In this document: positions 57,170 through 64,000 of the stretch, piece by piece | Layout: each line of letters starts with the position of its first letter | How positions within the stretch are numbered: position 1 is the first letter of the stretch | Assembly (NCBI GenBank): GCA_934486615.1 | Contig: CAKSQO010000008.1 | Location: forward strand, 1-64,000 | From: an uncultured Eubacteriales bacterium | GTDB taxonomy: Bacteria > Bacillota > Clostridia > Oscillospirales > Acutalibacteraceae | Length of the DNA: 64,000 bases | Direction: 5' to 3' | Translations under genes and position numbers: made by a program | The notes under the pieces: generated by a model | Databases searched by the model: none | What the model saw: the letters and a program-made list of their open reading frames with translations, nothing else | Told to the model about the DNA's origin: nothing

Positions 57170-59674
57170 ATGAACATTCGTATTGCCCTCGCAGGCAATC
57201 CTAACTGCGGTAAAACCACCTTGTTCAATGCGCTGACGGGTTCTAACCAGTTTGTTGGTAACTGGCCGGGCGTTACCGTGGAGAAAAAGGAAGGTAAGCT
57301 GAAAAAGCACGACGGCGTTGTTATCACCGACCTTCCCGGTATCTATTCCCTTTCCCCTTACACTCTTGAAGAGGTTGTTGCAAGAAACTACCTCATTGAC
57401 GAACGCCCCGATGCTATCCTTAACATCATCGACGGCACAAACCTTGAACGTAACCTTTACCTTACCACTCAGCTCGTCGAGCTTGGCATTCCTGTCGTAA
57501 TCGCCATCAACATGATGGACGTTGTTCGCAAGAACGGCGATAAGATCGACACCGCCGAACTTTCACGCCAGCTCGGCTGCAAGATCGTCGAGATCTCGGC
57601 TCTTAAGGGCACCGGCATAAAGGAAGCCGCCGAGGCCGCTATCGACGCTGCGCAGAACACCAAGACCGTTCCGCAGCACAGCTTCAACGGCAGCGTTGAG
57701 CACGCTCTGGCTCACATCGAGGAGGCCGCGGTTCACGGTCTTCCCGAGGAGCAGCAGAGATGGTACTCCATCAAGATTTTCGAGCGCGACGACAAGGTGC
57801 TTGAAAAGCTCAACCTCGACAAGGCCACCCTCGACCACATCGAGAACGACATTCAGGCCGTCGAGAAGGAGATGGACGACGACTCCGAGTCCATCATCAC
57901 CAACGAAAGATATGTTTATATCGCTTCGATAATCAAGTCCAGCTACAAAAAGAAGAACGTCGGCAAGCTGACGACCTCCGATAAGATCGATAAGATCGTC
58001 ACTAACCGCTGGCTCGGACTTCCGATCTTCGCAGTTATTATGTTCCTGGTTTACTACATATCCATGGTAACGGTAGGTACTGCCGCGACCGACTGGGCCA
58101 ACGACGGACTGTTCGGCGACGGCTATCACCTCTTCGGCATCGGCTCAAGCGCTTATAACGACGTTAACGACGAATACACCGCCGCCATGGAGGCTGTTGA
58201 CGCGTTCTACGGCGAGGTTGACACCGAAGCCGATGACTTTGACGCCAAGGCTGCCATTGCAGATATGAAGGCGCTCAAGGCCACAGATAAGACCGCGACC
58301 ACCGAGGTTGAGGACGAGGAGACCCTCGCCGTAAACAAGAAGACCGCTTATTACGATACTCTTCCGAGCAAGCTCGGTGACGACGACGTCGCAATGACTT
58401 ATGTTGACGCTGTCAAGTATCTTGATGAGAACGGCTTCGACGAGCCCGATCCGGCTGACTACGGCGTTTGGGTGCCCGGTATTCCCGTACTCGTCGGCAA
58501 CGGTCTTGATGCTGCCGGCGCTGCACCGTGGCTGAGCGGACTTATCAACGACGGCATCGTCGCCGGTGTCGGCGCGGTGCTCGGCTTCGTTCCGCAGATG
58601 CTTGTTCTGTTCTTCCTCCTTGCTTTCCTCGAGGCTTGCGGTTATATGTCCAGAATCGCGTTCGTCCTCGACCGTATCTTCCGCAAGTTCGGCCTTTCCG
58701 GTAAGTCGTTCATTCCTATGCTTATCGGTACCGGCTGCGGTATTCCCGGCATAATGGCCTCGCGTACAATAGAAAATGAGCGCGACCGCCGTATGACCAT
58801 CATGACCACCACGTTTATCCCCTGCGGAGCTAAGGTGCCGTTCATCGCGATGATCGCGGGCGCCCTGTTCGGCGGCTCGGCCATCGTTTCCACCAGCGCT
58901 TATTTCATCGGTATGGCAGCGATTATCATCTCGGGTATCATGCTGAAGAAGACCAAGATGTTCTCAGGCGAGCCCGCTCCGTTCGTTATGGAGCTGCCTG
59001 CTTACCATCTGCCGACCCTTGGCAACGTCCTGCGCTCGACTTGGGAGCGCGGCTGGTCGTTCATCAAAAAGGCCGGTACCATAATCCTGCTTTCGACCAT
59101 TCTTGTTTGGTTCACCTCTTACTTCGGCTTCACCGATGACGGCTTCCGTATGCTTGCCGAGGACGAACTTGATAAGTCTATGCTTGCCGCTGTCGGCAGC
59201 GCTATCGCCTGGATATTCAAGCCTCTCGGTTGGGGCGAATGGGAAGCAGCCGTTGCTTCTATCACCGGCCTTGTTGCTAAGGAGAACATCGTCGGTACTA
59301 TGGGTATCCTCTACGGTGCTTCGGGCAATGTTTACAGCACACTTGCCCACGTATTCACCGGTGTTACCGGCTATTCGTTCCTCGTATTCAACCTTTTGTG
59401 CGCTCCGTGCTTCGCTGCTATCGGCGCAATCAGACGCGAGATGAACAGTCCCAAGTGGACCTGGTTTGCAATCGGTTATCAGTGCGGCTTCGCTTACATC
59501 ATTGCCCTTATGATCAACCAGTTCGGCAAGCTCTTTACCGGTAAAATCACCGGCGTGCTTGATGTTACCAGTCTTATCTGCGCTTTCGTTGCACTTGGCG
59601 TTATCATCTACATGATTGTTCGCCCGTACAAGGAAGCTACCAAGCTCACCAAAAACGTCAAGGTTACAAAGTAA
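57170..59674 (+). CDS. feoB: Ferrous iron transport protein B
   Basis: FeoB is the GTPase-coupled Fe2+ importer. The 834-residue protein has an N-terminal G domain: G1 GNPNCGKTT (8-16), G2 region NWPGVTVE, G3 DLPG, and G4 NMMD. A helical spacer domain (about 170-280) follows, then the membrane part with two Gate motifs (about 445-600 and 640-790) including IGTGCGIPGIMASRTIENERDRRMTIM and FIPCGAKVPF. After the first membrane helix an acidic insert of about 100 residues (about 327-427) is not usual. Codon choice (many CTT and GTT) suggests high expression. Confidence 0.96.
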   Translation: MNIRIALAGNPNCGKTTLFNALTGSNQFVGNWPGVTVEKKEGKLKKHDGVVITDLPGIYSLSPYTLEEVVARNYLIDERPDAILNIIDGTNLERNLYLTTQLVELGIPVVIAINMMDVVRKNGDKIDTAELSRQLGCKIVEISALKGTGIKEAAEAAIDAAQNTKTVPQHSFNGSVEHALAHIEEAAVHGLPEEQQRWYSIKIFERDDKVLEKLNLDKATLDHIENDIQAVEKEMDDDSESIITNERYVYIASIIKSSYKKKNVGKLTTSDKIDKIVTNRWLGLPIFAVIMFLVYYISMVTVGTAATDWANDGLFGDGYHLFGIGSSAYNDVNDEYTAAMEAVDAFYGEVDTEADDFDAKAAIADMKALKATDKTATTEVEDEETLAVNKKTAYYDTLPSKLGDDDVAMTYVDAVKYLDENGFDEPDPADYGVWVPGIPVLVGNGLDAAGAAPWLSGLINDGIVAGVGAVLGFVPQMLVLFFLLAFLEACGYMSRIAFVLDRIFRKFGLSGKSFIPMLIGTGCGIPGIMASRTIENERDRRMTIMTTTFIPCGAKVPFIAMIAGALFGGSAIVSTSAYFIGMAAIIISGIMLKKTKMFSGEPAPFVMELPAYHLPTLGNVLRSTWERGWSFIKKAGTIILLSTILVWFTSYFGFTDDGFRMLAEDELDKSMLAAVGSAIAWIFKPLGWGEWEAAVASITGLVAKENIVGTMGILYGASGNVYSTLAHVFTGVTGYSFLVFNLLCAPCFAAIGAIRREMNSPKWTWFAIGYQCGFAYIIALMINQFGKLFTGKITGVLDVTSLICAFVALGVIIYMIVRPYKEATKLTKNVKVTK

Positions 59675-59709
59675 GGTTAGCTTCAACTCTTTGAAAGGAG
59701 TCGTTCAAT

Positions 59710-59883
59710 ATGTTCGCCTGGCTGTCCGAAAACATCGCTACGATCGTTATTTCGTTGATACTTATAGCTATCGTTGCTGCGATAATCATTAAGCTCGTCA
59801 AGGATAAGAAAAAGGGCAAGTCGGCCTGCGGCAATAACTGTGCTCACTGCGCAATGGCCGGCTCCTGCCACAACAAGAAATAA
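59710..59883 (+). CDS. FeoB-associated Cys-rich membrane protein
   Basis: This 57-residue gene is short but well supported: AAAGGAG upstream, one N-terminal membrane helix (IATIVISLILIAIVAAIII, about 9-27), a Lys-rich stretch, and the Cys cluster CGNNCAHCAMAGSCH near the C-terminus. This is the pattern of the small FeoB-associated proteins found in Firmicutes (also compared with FeoC in function). It probably binds iron at the inner membrane face or helps FeoB. It lies 35 bases after feoB and before a terminator. Confidence 0.92.
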   Translation: MFAWLSENIATIVISLILIAIVAAIIIKLVKDKKKGKSACGNNCAHCAMAGSCHNKK

Positions 59884-59893
59884 CCTTCACTTC

Positions 59894-59927
59894 AGGGGAG
59901 ATACAGATAAAAGTTTGTATCTCCCCT
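59894..59927 (+). terminator. Terminator after the feo genes
   Basis: A perfect 12-bp stem AGGGGAGATACA and complement has a 10-base loop and is followed by ATTCTTTT. It separates the feo operon from dtxR, which starts only 23 bases later. Confidence 0.88.
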
Positions 59928-59943
59928 ATTCTTTTACAAGGAG

Positions 59944-59959
59944 GTTAGCAATGGCTAAT
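59944..59959 (+). promoter_or_regulatory. DtxR-type box on the dtxR start codon
   Basis: GTTAG-CAATGG-CTAAT includes the end of the AAGGAGG site and the ATG. Binding here would block translation start or transcription, giving autoregulation. No separate consensus promoter is obvious, so dtxR may depend on read-through from feo. Confidence 0.6.
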
Positions 59960-60334
59960 CATAAAACTCTCACTGCCTCCAACATTCGCTACCTGCTTGC
60001 AATGAGAGAGCTAAGCTCCGATTTGAGCGGAGTCAAAAGCAAGGACATTGCGGCTTCGCTCGGGCTGAGCAAGCCGAGTGTGCACAATATGATGGACACG
60101 CTCACCGATATGGGACTTGTCAGCAAGAACGCCTACGGCGCGGCCTTCCTGACCGAGCAGGGCATCGCGCTTGCCGACCGATACAGCAAATGCTATGACA
60201 TTTTTTACTCCCTGCTGTCGCAGTACCCCGGCAGCATCGAAAATTTGAGCGGCGCTGTCTGCTATCTGCTGTCGCAGATGACCGAAAACGGAATCGACAG
60301 CATGGATAAAAACGGCGCGCCCGCAAGCGCATGA
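59951..60334 (+). CDS. DtxR/MntR-family metal-dependent regulator
   Basis: The 127-residue protein has the family's N-terminal winged helix: TASNIRYLLAMRELSSDLSGVKSKDIAASLGLSKPSVHNMMDTLTDMGLVSKNAYGAAFLTEQGIALADRY. A helical metal-binding/dimerisation domain (about 75-127) follows. It lacks the SH3-like third domain, as in MntR-type members. Several expected ligands are not clear in the C-terminal half, where a single Cys or Glu may serve. Its place after feo and the boxes of matching architecture suggest an iron-dependent repressor. Confidence 0.88.
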   Translation: MANHKTLTASNIRYLLAMRELSSDLSGVKSKDIAASLGLSKPSVHNMMDTLTDMGLVSKNAYGAAFLTEQGIALADRYSKCYDIFYSLLSQYPGSIENLSGAVCYLLSQMTENGIDSMDKNGAPASA

Positions 60335-60360
60335 ATGAATAAATAAGGAGGATAAAAGAA

Positions 60361-61062
60361 ATGGCAATAGTAGAATTTCAAAACGTCAGCCGCATTTATG
60401 TCAGCGGCGACCATGAGTTGAAAGCGCTCGACGACGTTGATATGTCGCTTGAAGAGGGCAGGTTCGTCGTCATATTGGGGCCCAGCGGCGCGGGCAAAAG
60501 CACGCTTTTGAACCTGCTCGGCGGCCTTGACAGCCCGACCTCGGGCAAAATAATCGTCGACGGCCGCGATATTTCGACACTCTCAAACGACGAGCTGGCC
60601 GACTACCGCGCTGCCAAAGTCGGCTTCGTGTTCCAGTTTTACAACCTCGTGCCGACTCTCACCGTGCACGAAAATGTCTCTCTTGTCAAGGAGATTGCAC
60701 CCGATGCGCTCAGCGCTACTAAAATGCTCGAGGAGGTCGGCCTCAGCGACCATCTGAAGAACTTCCCGTCCGAGCTGTCGGGCGGCGAGCAGCAGCGCGT
60801 TTCAATCGCCCGCGCGCTCGCGAAGAACCCGAAGATCCTGCTGTGCGACGAGCCGACGGGAGCGCTCGACTCGCAGACGGGCGTGCTCGTGCTCAAGCTG
60901 CTGCTGAAAATGGCGCGCGACTACGGCAAGACCATCGTCATCGTCACGCACAACCAGAACATCGCCAAAATGGCTGACACTGTCATACGCGTAAAGAACG
61001 GACACATCGTTTCCCGCGAGGATCAGCCGTCCCCCGCCTCGGCCGACGACATCGACTGGTAA
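60361..61062 (+). CDS. ABC transporter ATP-binding protein (MacB/LolD family)
   Basis: The 233-residue ATPase has Walker A GPSGAGKSTLLN (about 40-51), a Q-loop FQFYNLVPTLTVHENV, the signature LSGGEQQRVSIARAL (about 138-152), Walker B ILLCDEPTGALD and an H-loop VIVTHNQ. The sequence fits the MacB/LolD/FtsE group that couples with FtsX-like permeases. It begins 26 bases after dtxR and is followed by its permease 12 bases on, so the three are probably one transcript. Confidence 0.92.
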   Translation: MAIVEFQNVSRIYVSGDHELKALDDVDMSLEEGRFVVILGPSGAGKSTLLNLLGGLDSPTSGKIIVDGRDISTLSNDELADYRAAKVGFVFQFYNLVPTLTVHENVSLVKEIAPDALSATKMLEEVGLSDHLKNFPSELSGGEQQRVSIARALAKNPKILLCDEPTGALDSQTGVLVLKLLLKMARDYGKTIVIVTHNQNIAKMADTVIRVKNGHIVSREDQPSPASADDIDW

Positions 61063-61074
61063 GGAGGACGCTCA

Positions 61075-63354
61075 ATGCTGTTCAAAAAGCTGTGGAGAAC
61101 GATGGGGCTTTACAAGGCCCAGTTCATATCTATGATAATTATGATAGCGCTCGGCGTCGGAATTTTCGTCGGCTTCAATATGGAGTGGTCGTCAATCGAC
61201 ACGAATATGTCGCGCTTTTTTGACGAGACAGGCTACGCCGATTACCGCATTATAAGCGAAAAAGGCTTCACCGAAGACGACCTTGACAAGATAAGCGCCA
61301 TTAAAGGCGTCGACAAGGCAGCGCGCTATCTTTCGGTCAACGCCGATGTCAAGGAGTACGACGGCGACGCGCTCGCGCTGACGGTCACGACCGACGCAGA
61401 CGTATCGGGCATTAAGCTGATGCAGGGCGAAAAATACGACAAAAGCAGCGCCGACGGCATTTGGCTGTCCGACAAATACGCCGATGCAAACGGCGTAAAG
61501 CTCGGCGACAAGCTCACCCTGACCTACAAGGGCATCACACTCAAGGGCGAGGTCAAGGGCCTTATCAAGGCTGGCGAATACCTCATATGCACCCGCGACG
61601 AGAGCCAGCTTATGCCCGACTTTAATACATACGGCTTCGCCTATATTTCCCCGAAAATGTACCGCGAGGCGTCGGGCTTTGACTTCTACTCGCAGATAAA
61701 CGTCATCTCGTCGCTGAGCAAAAAGGACTTCACCGAAAAGGCCGACAAGGCGCTCGGCGCGACGAGCATAATTTTGACCAAGGACGAGTCGGCCTCCTAC
61801 TCCGCCGCTAACGGCGAAATTGAGGAAGGCAAGACGATGGGCTCGGTCATGCCCGTGCTGTTTCTGATGATTGCCGTGCTGACGATGGTTACAACCATGC
61901 ACCGCCTGACAGCCAAGGAAAAAACGCAGATCGGTACGCTCAAAGCCCTCGGCTTTAAGGACAAACGCATCCTCAGACACTACACGTCCTATGCGTTTAT
62001 GATAGGCATTATCGGCTCGGTGTTCGGTATCGGCATCGGCTTCGCCGTGGCCTATTTAATAATGAATCCCAACGGTGCGATGGGCACCTATATGGACTTG
62101 CCCTATTGGAGCCTGAGCATTCCCGCATTCTGCTACATTGTTATGGCGGCGCTCATCGTCGCACTTACGTTCATCGGCTTCCTCTCGGTAAAAAAGATGC
62201 TCAAGGGCACAGCAGCGGACGCTCTGCGTCCCTACTCGCCGAAGCAGGTCAAGCCGATGCTCATTGAGCGCACGGGCTGGTTCCACAAGCTCTCGTTCGG
62301 CACGCGCTGGAATATGCGCGACGTAATACGCCACAAGGCGCGCACGGCCATGAGCCTTATCGGCATCGCGGGCTGCACCCTGCTGATTGTCGGCGCGCTC
62401 GGAATGGGCGACACGATGAACGCATTTATCGACCTCTATTACGGCGACGCGACTAACTACTCCTCGCGCATTTTCATTGCCGAGGATGCGGACGACGAGG
62501 CCCGCGACGAGCTCATCAGGCAGTATGACGGCGACTGGAGCGCGAGCACAAGCGTTCAGCTGAACGACAAGGCCGTCACACTCAACGTCTGCAACGTCGA
62601 CAATAACCTCGTCCGCTTCCCCGACGTTGATGCAAACTTTATCAAGCTGAAGGACGACGGCGCGTACATTTGTATGCGAATTGCCGACGATAACGATTTG
62701 AGCGTCGGTGACAGCTTCACCGTCAGCCCCTACGGCACCGATAAGCAGTACAAGCTGAAGGTCGCGGGAATTATCCGCAGCGTGAGCGAAAGCATTTCGA
62801 TTTCTCCCGCCTACGCTGACAGACTCGGGATAAGCTACACGCCCGACTCGGTCTACACCAAGACGGTAAAGTCCGACGTAAAGTCGAGCGACTCTATCAA
62901 AAGCGTGCAGTCGAAGCAGATGATCGTCGACTCGTTTGATACGTTCACCGATATGCTGAATGTGTCCGTCTCGGTGCTCATCGGCGCGGCACTGCTGTTG
63001 GGAGTTGTGGTGCTCTATAACCTCGGTGTTATGAGCTACACCGAGCGCTACCGCGAAATGGCGACGCTCAAGGTCGTCGGCTTCAAGGATAAGCGCATCG
63101 GTCACCTGCTTATCGAGCAGAACCTGTGGCTGAGCCTTATCGGGGTTGTCATCGGTATACCGCTCGGTATCGCTACGCTCGACTACCTGCTGAAAGCGCT
63201 TGCAGGCGAGTACGAGATGAAGCTCGCCGTCAGCGCAGGCTCGATTATCATAAGCATACTGCTTGCATTCGGTATGTCGCTGCTTGTCAGCCTGATGGTA
63301 TCGCGCAAGAACAAGAAAATTGATATGGTCGAAGCACTCAAGGGCGCGGAATAA
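61075..63354 (+). CDS. ABC transporter permease with two FtsX domains
   Basis: The 759-residue protein has an N-terminal helix (about 16-36), a large extracellular domain (about 45-250), and a first FtsX module of three helices (about 258-385) with MHRLTAKEKTQIGTLKALGFKDKRILRHY. A second extracellular domain (about 440-610) and a second FtsX module (about 630-755) with YTERYREMATLKVVGFKDKRIGHLL follow. The two-module layout resembles MacB-type or bacitracin/lantibiotic exporters rather than nutrient importers. Substrate unknown. It pairs with the ATPase upstream; a strong terminator follows. Confidence 0.92.
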   Translation: MLFKKLWRTMGLYKAQFISMIIMIALGVGIFVGFNMEWSSIDTNMSRFFDETGYADYRIISEKGFTEDDLDKISAIKGVDKAARYLSVNADVKEYDGDALALTVTTDADVSGIKLMQGEKYDKSSADGIWLSDKYADANGVKLGDKLTLTYKGITLKGEVKGLIKAGEYLICTRDESQLMPDFNTYGFAYISPKMYREASGFDFYSQINVISSLSKKDFTEKADKALGATSIILTKDESASYSAANGEIEEGKTMGSVMPVLFLMIAVLTMVTTMHRLTAKEKTQIGTLKALGFKDKRILRHYTSYAFMIGIIGSVFGIGIGFAVAYLIMNPNGAMGTYMDLPYWSLSIPAFCYIVMAALIVALTFIGFLSVKKMLKGTAADALRPYSPKQVKPMLIERTGWFHKLSFGTRWNMRDVIRHKARTAMSLIGIAGCTLLIVGALGMGDTMNAFIDLYYGDATNYSSRIFIAEDADDEARDELIRQYDGDWSASTSVQLNDKAVTLNVCNVDNNLVRFPDVDANFIKLKDDGAYICMRIADDNDLSVGDSFTVSPYGTDKQYKLKVAGIIRSVSESISISPAYADRLGISYTPDSVYTKTVKSDVKSSDSIKSVQSKQMIVDSFDTFTDMLNVSVSVLIGAALLLGVVVLYNLGVMSYTERYREMATLKVVGFKDKRIGHLLIEQNLWLSLIGVVIGIPLGIATLDYLLKALAGEYEMKLAVSAGSIIISILLAFGMSLLVSLMVSRKNKKIDMVEALKGAE

Positions 63355-63373
63355 AGCGCTTCCCGCTCGACTG

Positions 63374-63425
63374 AAAATACCGTCGATTGCTTAGATTCTC
63401 CCGGATAAGCAGTCGGCGGTATTTT
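63374..63425 (+). terminator. Terminator of the dtxR-ABC operon
   Basis: Twenty-base arms, starting AAAATACCG and ending CGGTATTTT, pair along their full length with two G-U pairs and a 12-base loop, followed by TGTATTTT. Confidence 0.88.
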
Positions 63426-63473
63426 TGTATTTTCGCGCTGCTTTTCGCAAAAGATATAAGCGGGGTGAAAGCT

Positions 63474-63686
63474 ATGCTCTATAACGACCTGCGCGAGCTG
63501 CTTAATTCGAGCATGAGCACGCGCGCGTACTTTATGTCTCTGCCGGTTGAGCTTCAGGTAAGCCTGCACAAACAGAACGAATTTATTCACTCGGCCGAGC
63601 AGCTGCGCCGCCAAGTCGAACTGACGCGCAGCTTCGAGCACGCCGAAATGATAAGCGACAGCCTGTTCGGCGACAAACGAAAATAG
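63474..63686 (+). CDS. Small helical protein of unknown function
   Basis: The 70-residue protein is predicted helical and charged: LYNDLRELLNSSMSTRAYFMSLPVELQVSLHKQNEFIHSAEQLRRQVELTRSFEHAEMI. It has a conserved-looking YFMSLPVELQ turn of the kind seen in small clostridial unknowns. It has no signal peptide or membrane segment. The start at 63474 follows GGGGTGAAAG. It is alone between two terminators. I do not know a function. Confidence 0.7.
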   Translation: MLYNDLRELLNSSMSTRAYFMSLPVELQVSLHKQNEFIHSAEQLRRQVELTRSFEHAEMISDSLFGDKRK

Positions 63687-63783
63687 GCGCGGCGGCGCAA
63701 TTCAGGCAGTGAGAAACGGGTGCGATTATCAGCAAAAGCGTTAAGCGGCAGTATCACTGACATATGCCTTGATCGCAACAAAA

Positions 63784-63828
63784 AAAGCCACGCTTATTCG
63801 GCATTTTCTGCCTAACAAACGTGGCTTT
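63784..63828 (-). terminator. Terminator of the partial gene at the window end
   Basis: On the minus strand AAAGCCACG and CGTGGCTTT pair, with an inner GGCA/TGCC helix, followed by TTT (TTTTTT in total). Confidence 0.85.
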
Positions 63829-63859
63829 AAGCCTTGCGGCTGTTTTATTCGCCGCTGTT

Positions 63860-64000
63860 TTATTCGCCGTCGTTGTCCTCGTCCTCGTCGGATTGGGGCA
63901 TTACCTCGACGGTAATCTCGTGCGTTACGAACTCGTCGGCCGAGGTGACTGTTATGGTCAGGTTCTCATACTTGAACGAGTAACCCGCCGCGGGTATCTT
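63860..64000 (-). CDS. C-terminus of a HlyC/CorC-type (CNNM/hemolysin family) protein, partial
   Basis: Only the last 46 codons are inside the window. They read KIPAAGYSFKYENLTITVTS then VTHEITVEVMPQSDEDEDNDGE and stop. The G-x-S-F-x-YENL-x-x-TVT pattern is the C-terminal transporter-associated domain of CorC/HlyC-type proteins, which usually follow a DUF21 membrane domain and two CBS domains. The acidic tail is common. The upstream part lies beyond the window, so the call rests on this short segment. Confidence 0.7.
   Translation of the reverse strand, partial: KIPAAGYSFKYENLTITVTSADEFVTHEITVEVMPQSDEDEDNDGE

Overview
The window looks like chromosome of an anaerobic, endospore-lineage member of the Clostridia, probably from the Oscillospirales/Ruminococcaceae side. 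The reasons are: a spoIIGA-sigE pair; several small proteins of clostridial type; GC-rich coding sequence with AT-rich, strongly consensus sigma-A promoters (TTGACA-17-TATAAT-like); AGGAGG-type ribosome binding sites; and classic Firmicutes riboswitches. I see no rRNA, CRISPR array, prophage or intact insertion sequence. The content is mostly housekeeping and metabolic, packed in short operons with ATGA overlaps.

Layout. 1-2.1 kb: tRNA-Val(UAC), then hslO (Hsp33), a SAM methyltransferase and a TrpR-like regulator on the minus strand. 2.2-4.8 kb: an FAD-Rieske oxidoreductase with an irregular 5' end, and an orphan multi-spanning membrane protein with its own consensus promoter. 4.9-7.7 kb: queA-tgt-HAD phosphatase (queuosine synthesis). 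7.8-11 kb: a lysine riboswitch followed by asd-dapA-dapB. 11-19.8 kb: AI-2E-type exporter, lipoprotein, nicotinate phosphoribosyltransferase, a small XRE regulator, an acyl-CoA ligase, three small clostridial unknowns, a phosphodiesterase, and spoIIGA-sigE. 20-29.6 kb: gap, then lon-ysxC-lysA-cytidylate-kinase-like, a Cys-rich unknown, and pcrA. 29.7-35.8 kb: malQ, tRNA-Arg(CCG), a patch of short palindromic repeats, a yybP-ykoY (Mn2+) riboswitch with mntP, and a copper operon (csoR-copA-copZ).

35.8-41.6 kb: a complete fructose PTS operon, in the order DeoR-type repressor, fruK, fruA, ptsH, ptsI, with phased operator-like repeats around its promoter. 41.6-50 kb (minus strand): an orphan sugar-binding lipoprotein, the remains of a LysM gene, a four-gene overlapping operon (two M42 aminopeptidases, GNAT, PF06838 PLP enzyme), murD, and a membrane-anchored foldase-like protein. 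50-53.3 kb: galK-galT divergent from an AraC-type regulator. 53.4-56 kb: bioY, a BirA without its DNA-binding domain, DUF1653, and a DUF3048 lipoprotein. 56.4-63.4 kb: a ferrous-iron locus, feoA-feoA-feoB plus a Cys-rich FeoB-associated peptide, followed by a DtxR-family regulator and a MacB-like ABC exporter. The window ends in the C-terminus of a HlyC/CorC-type protein.

The most interesting region is the iron locus. Five inverted repeats of one architecture (RTTAG-N6-CTAAY) sit at the feo promoter, upstream of feoB, on the dtxR start codon, and in a divergent minus-strand promoter. That divergent promoter points into a stretch with no gene but strong secondary-structure potential, a candidate iron-regulated small RNA. 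Other points worth a second look are an FAD-Rieske gene whose open frame continues upstream with no canonical start, an AT-rich mosaic block inside that gene, a LysM pseudogene, and the strand-exchange architecture of the lysine riboswitch. All functional calls are from reading the sequence and recalling families; no database search was run.
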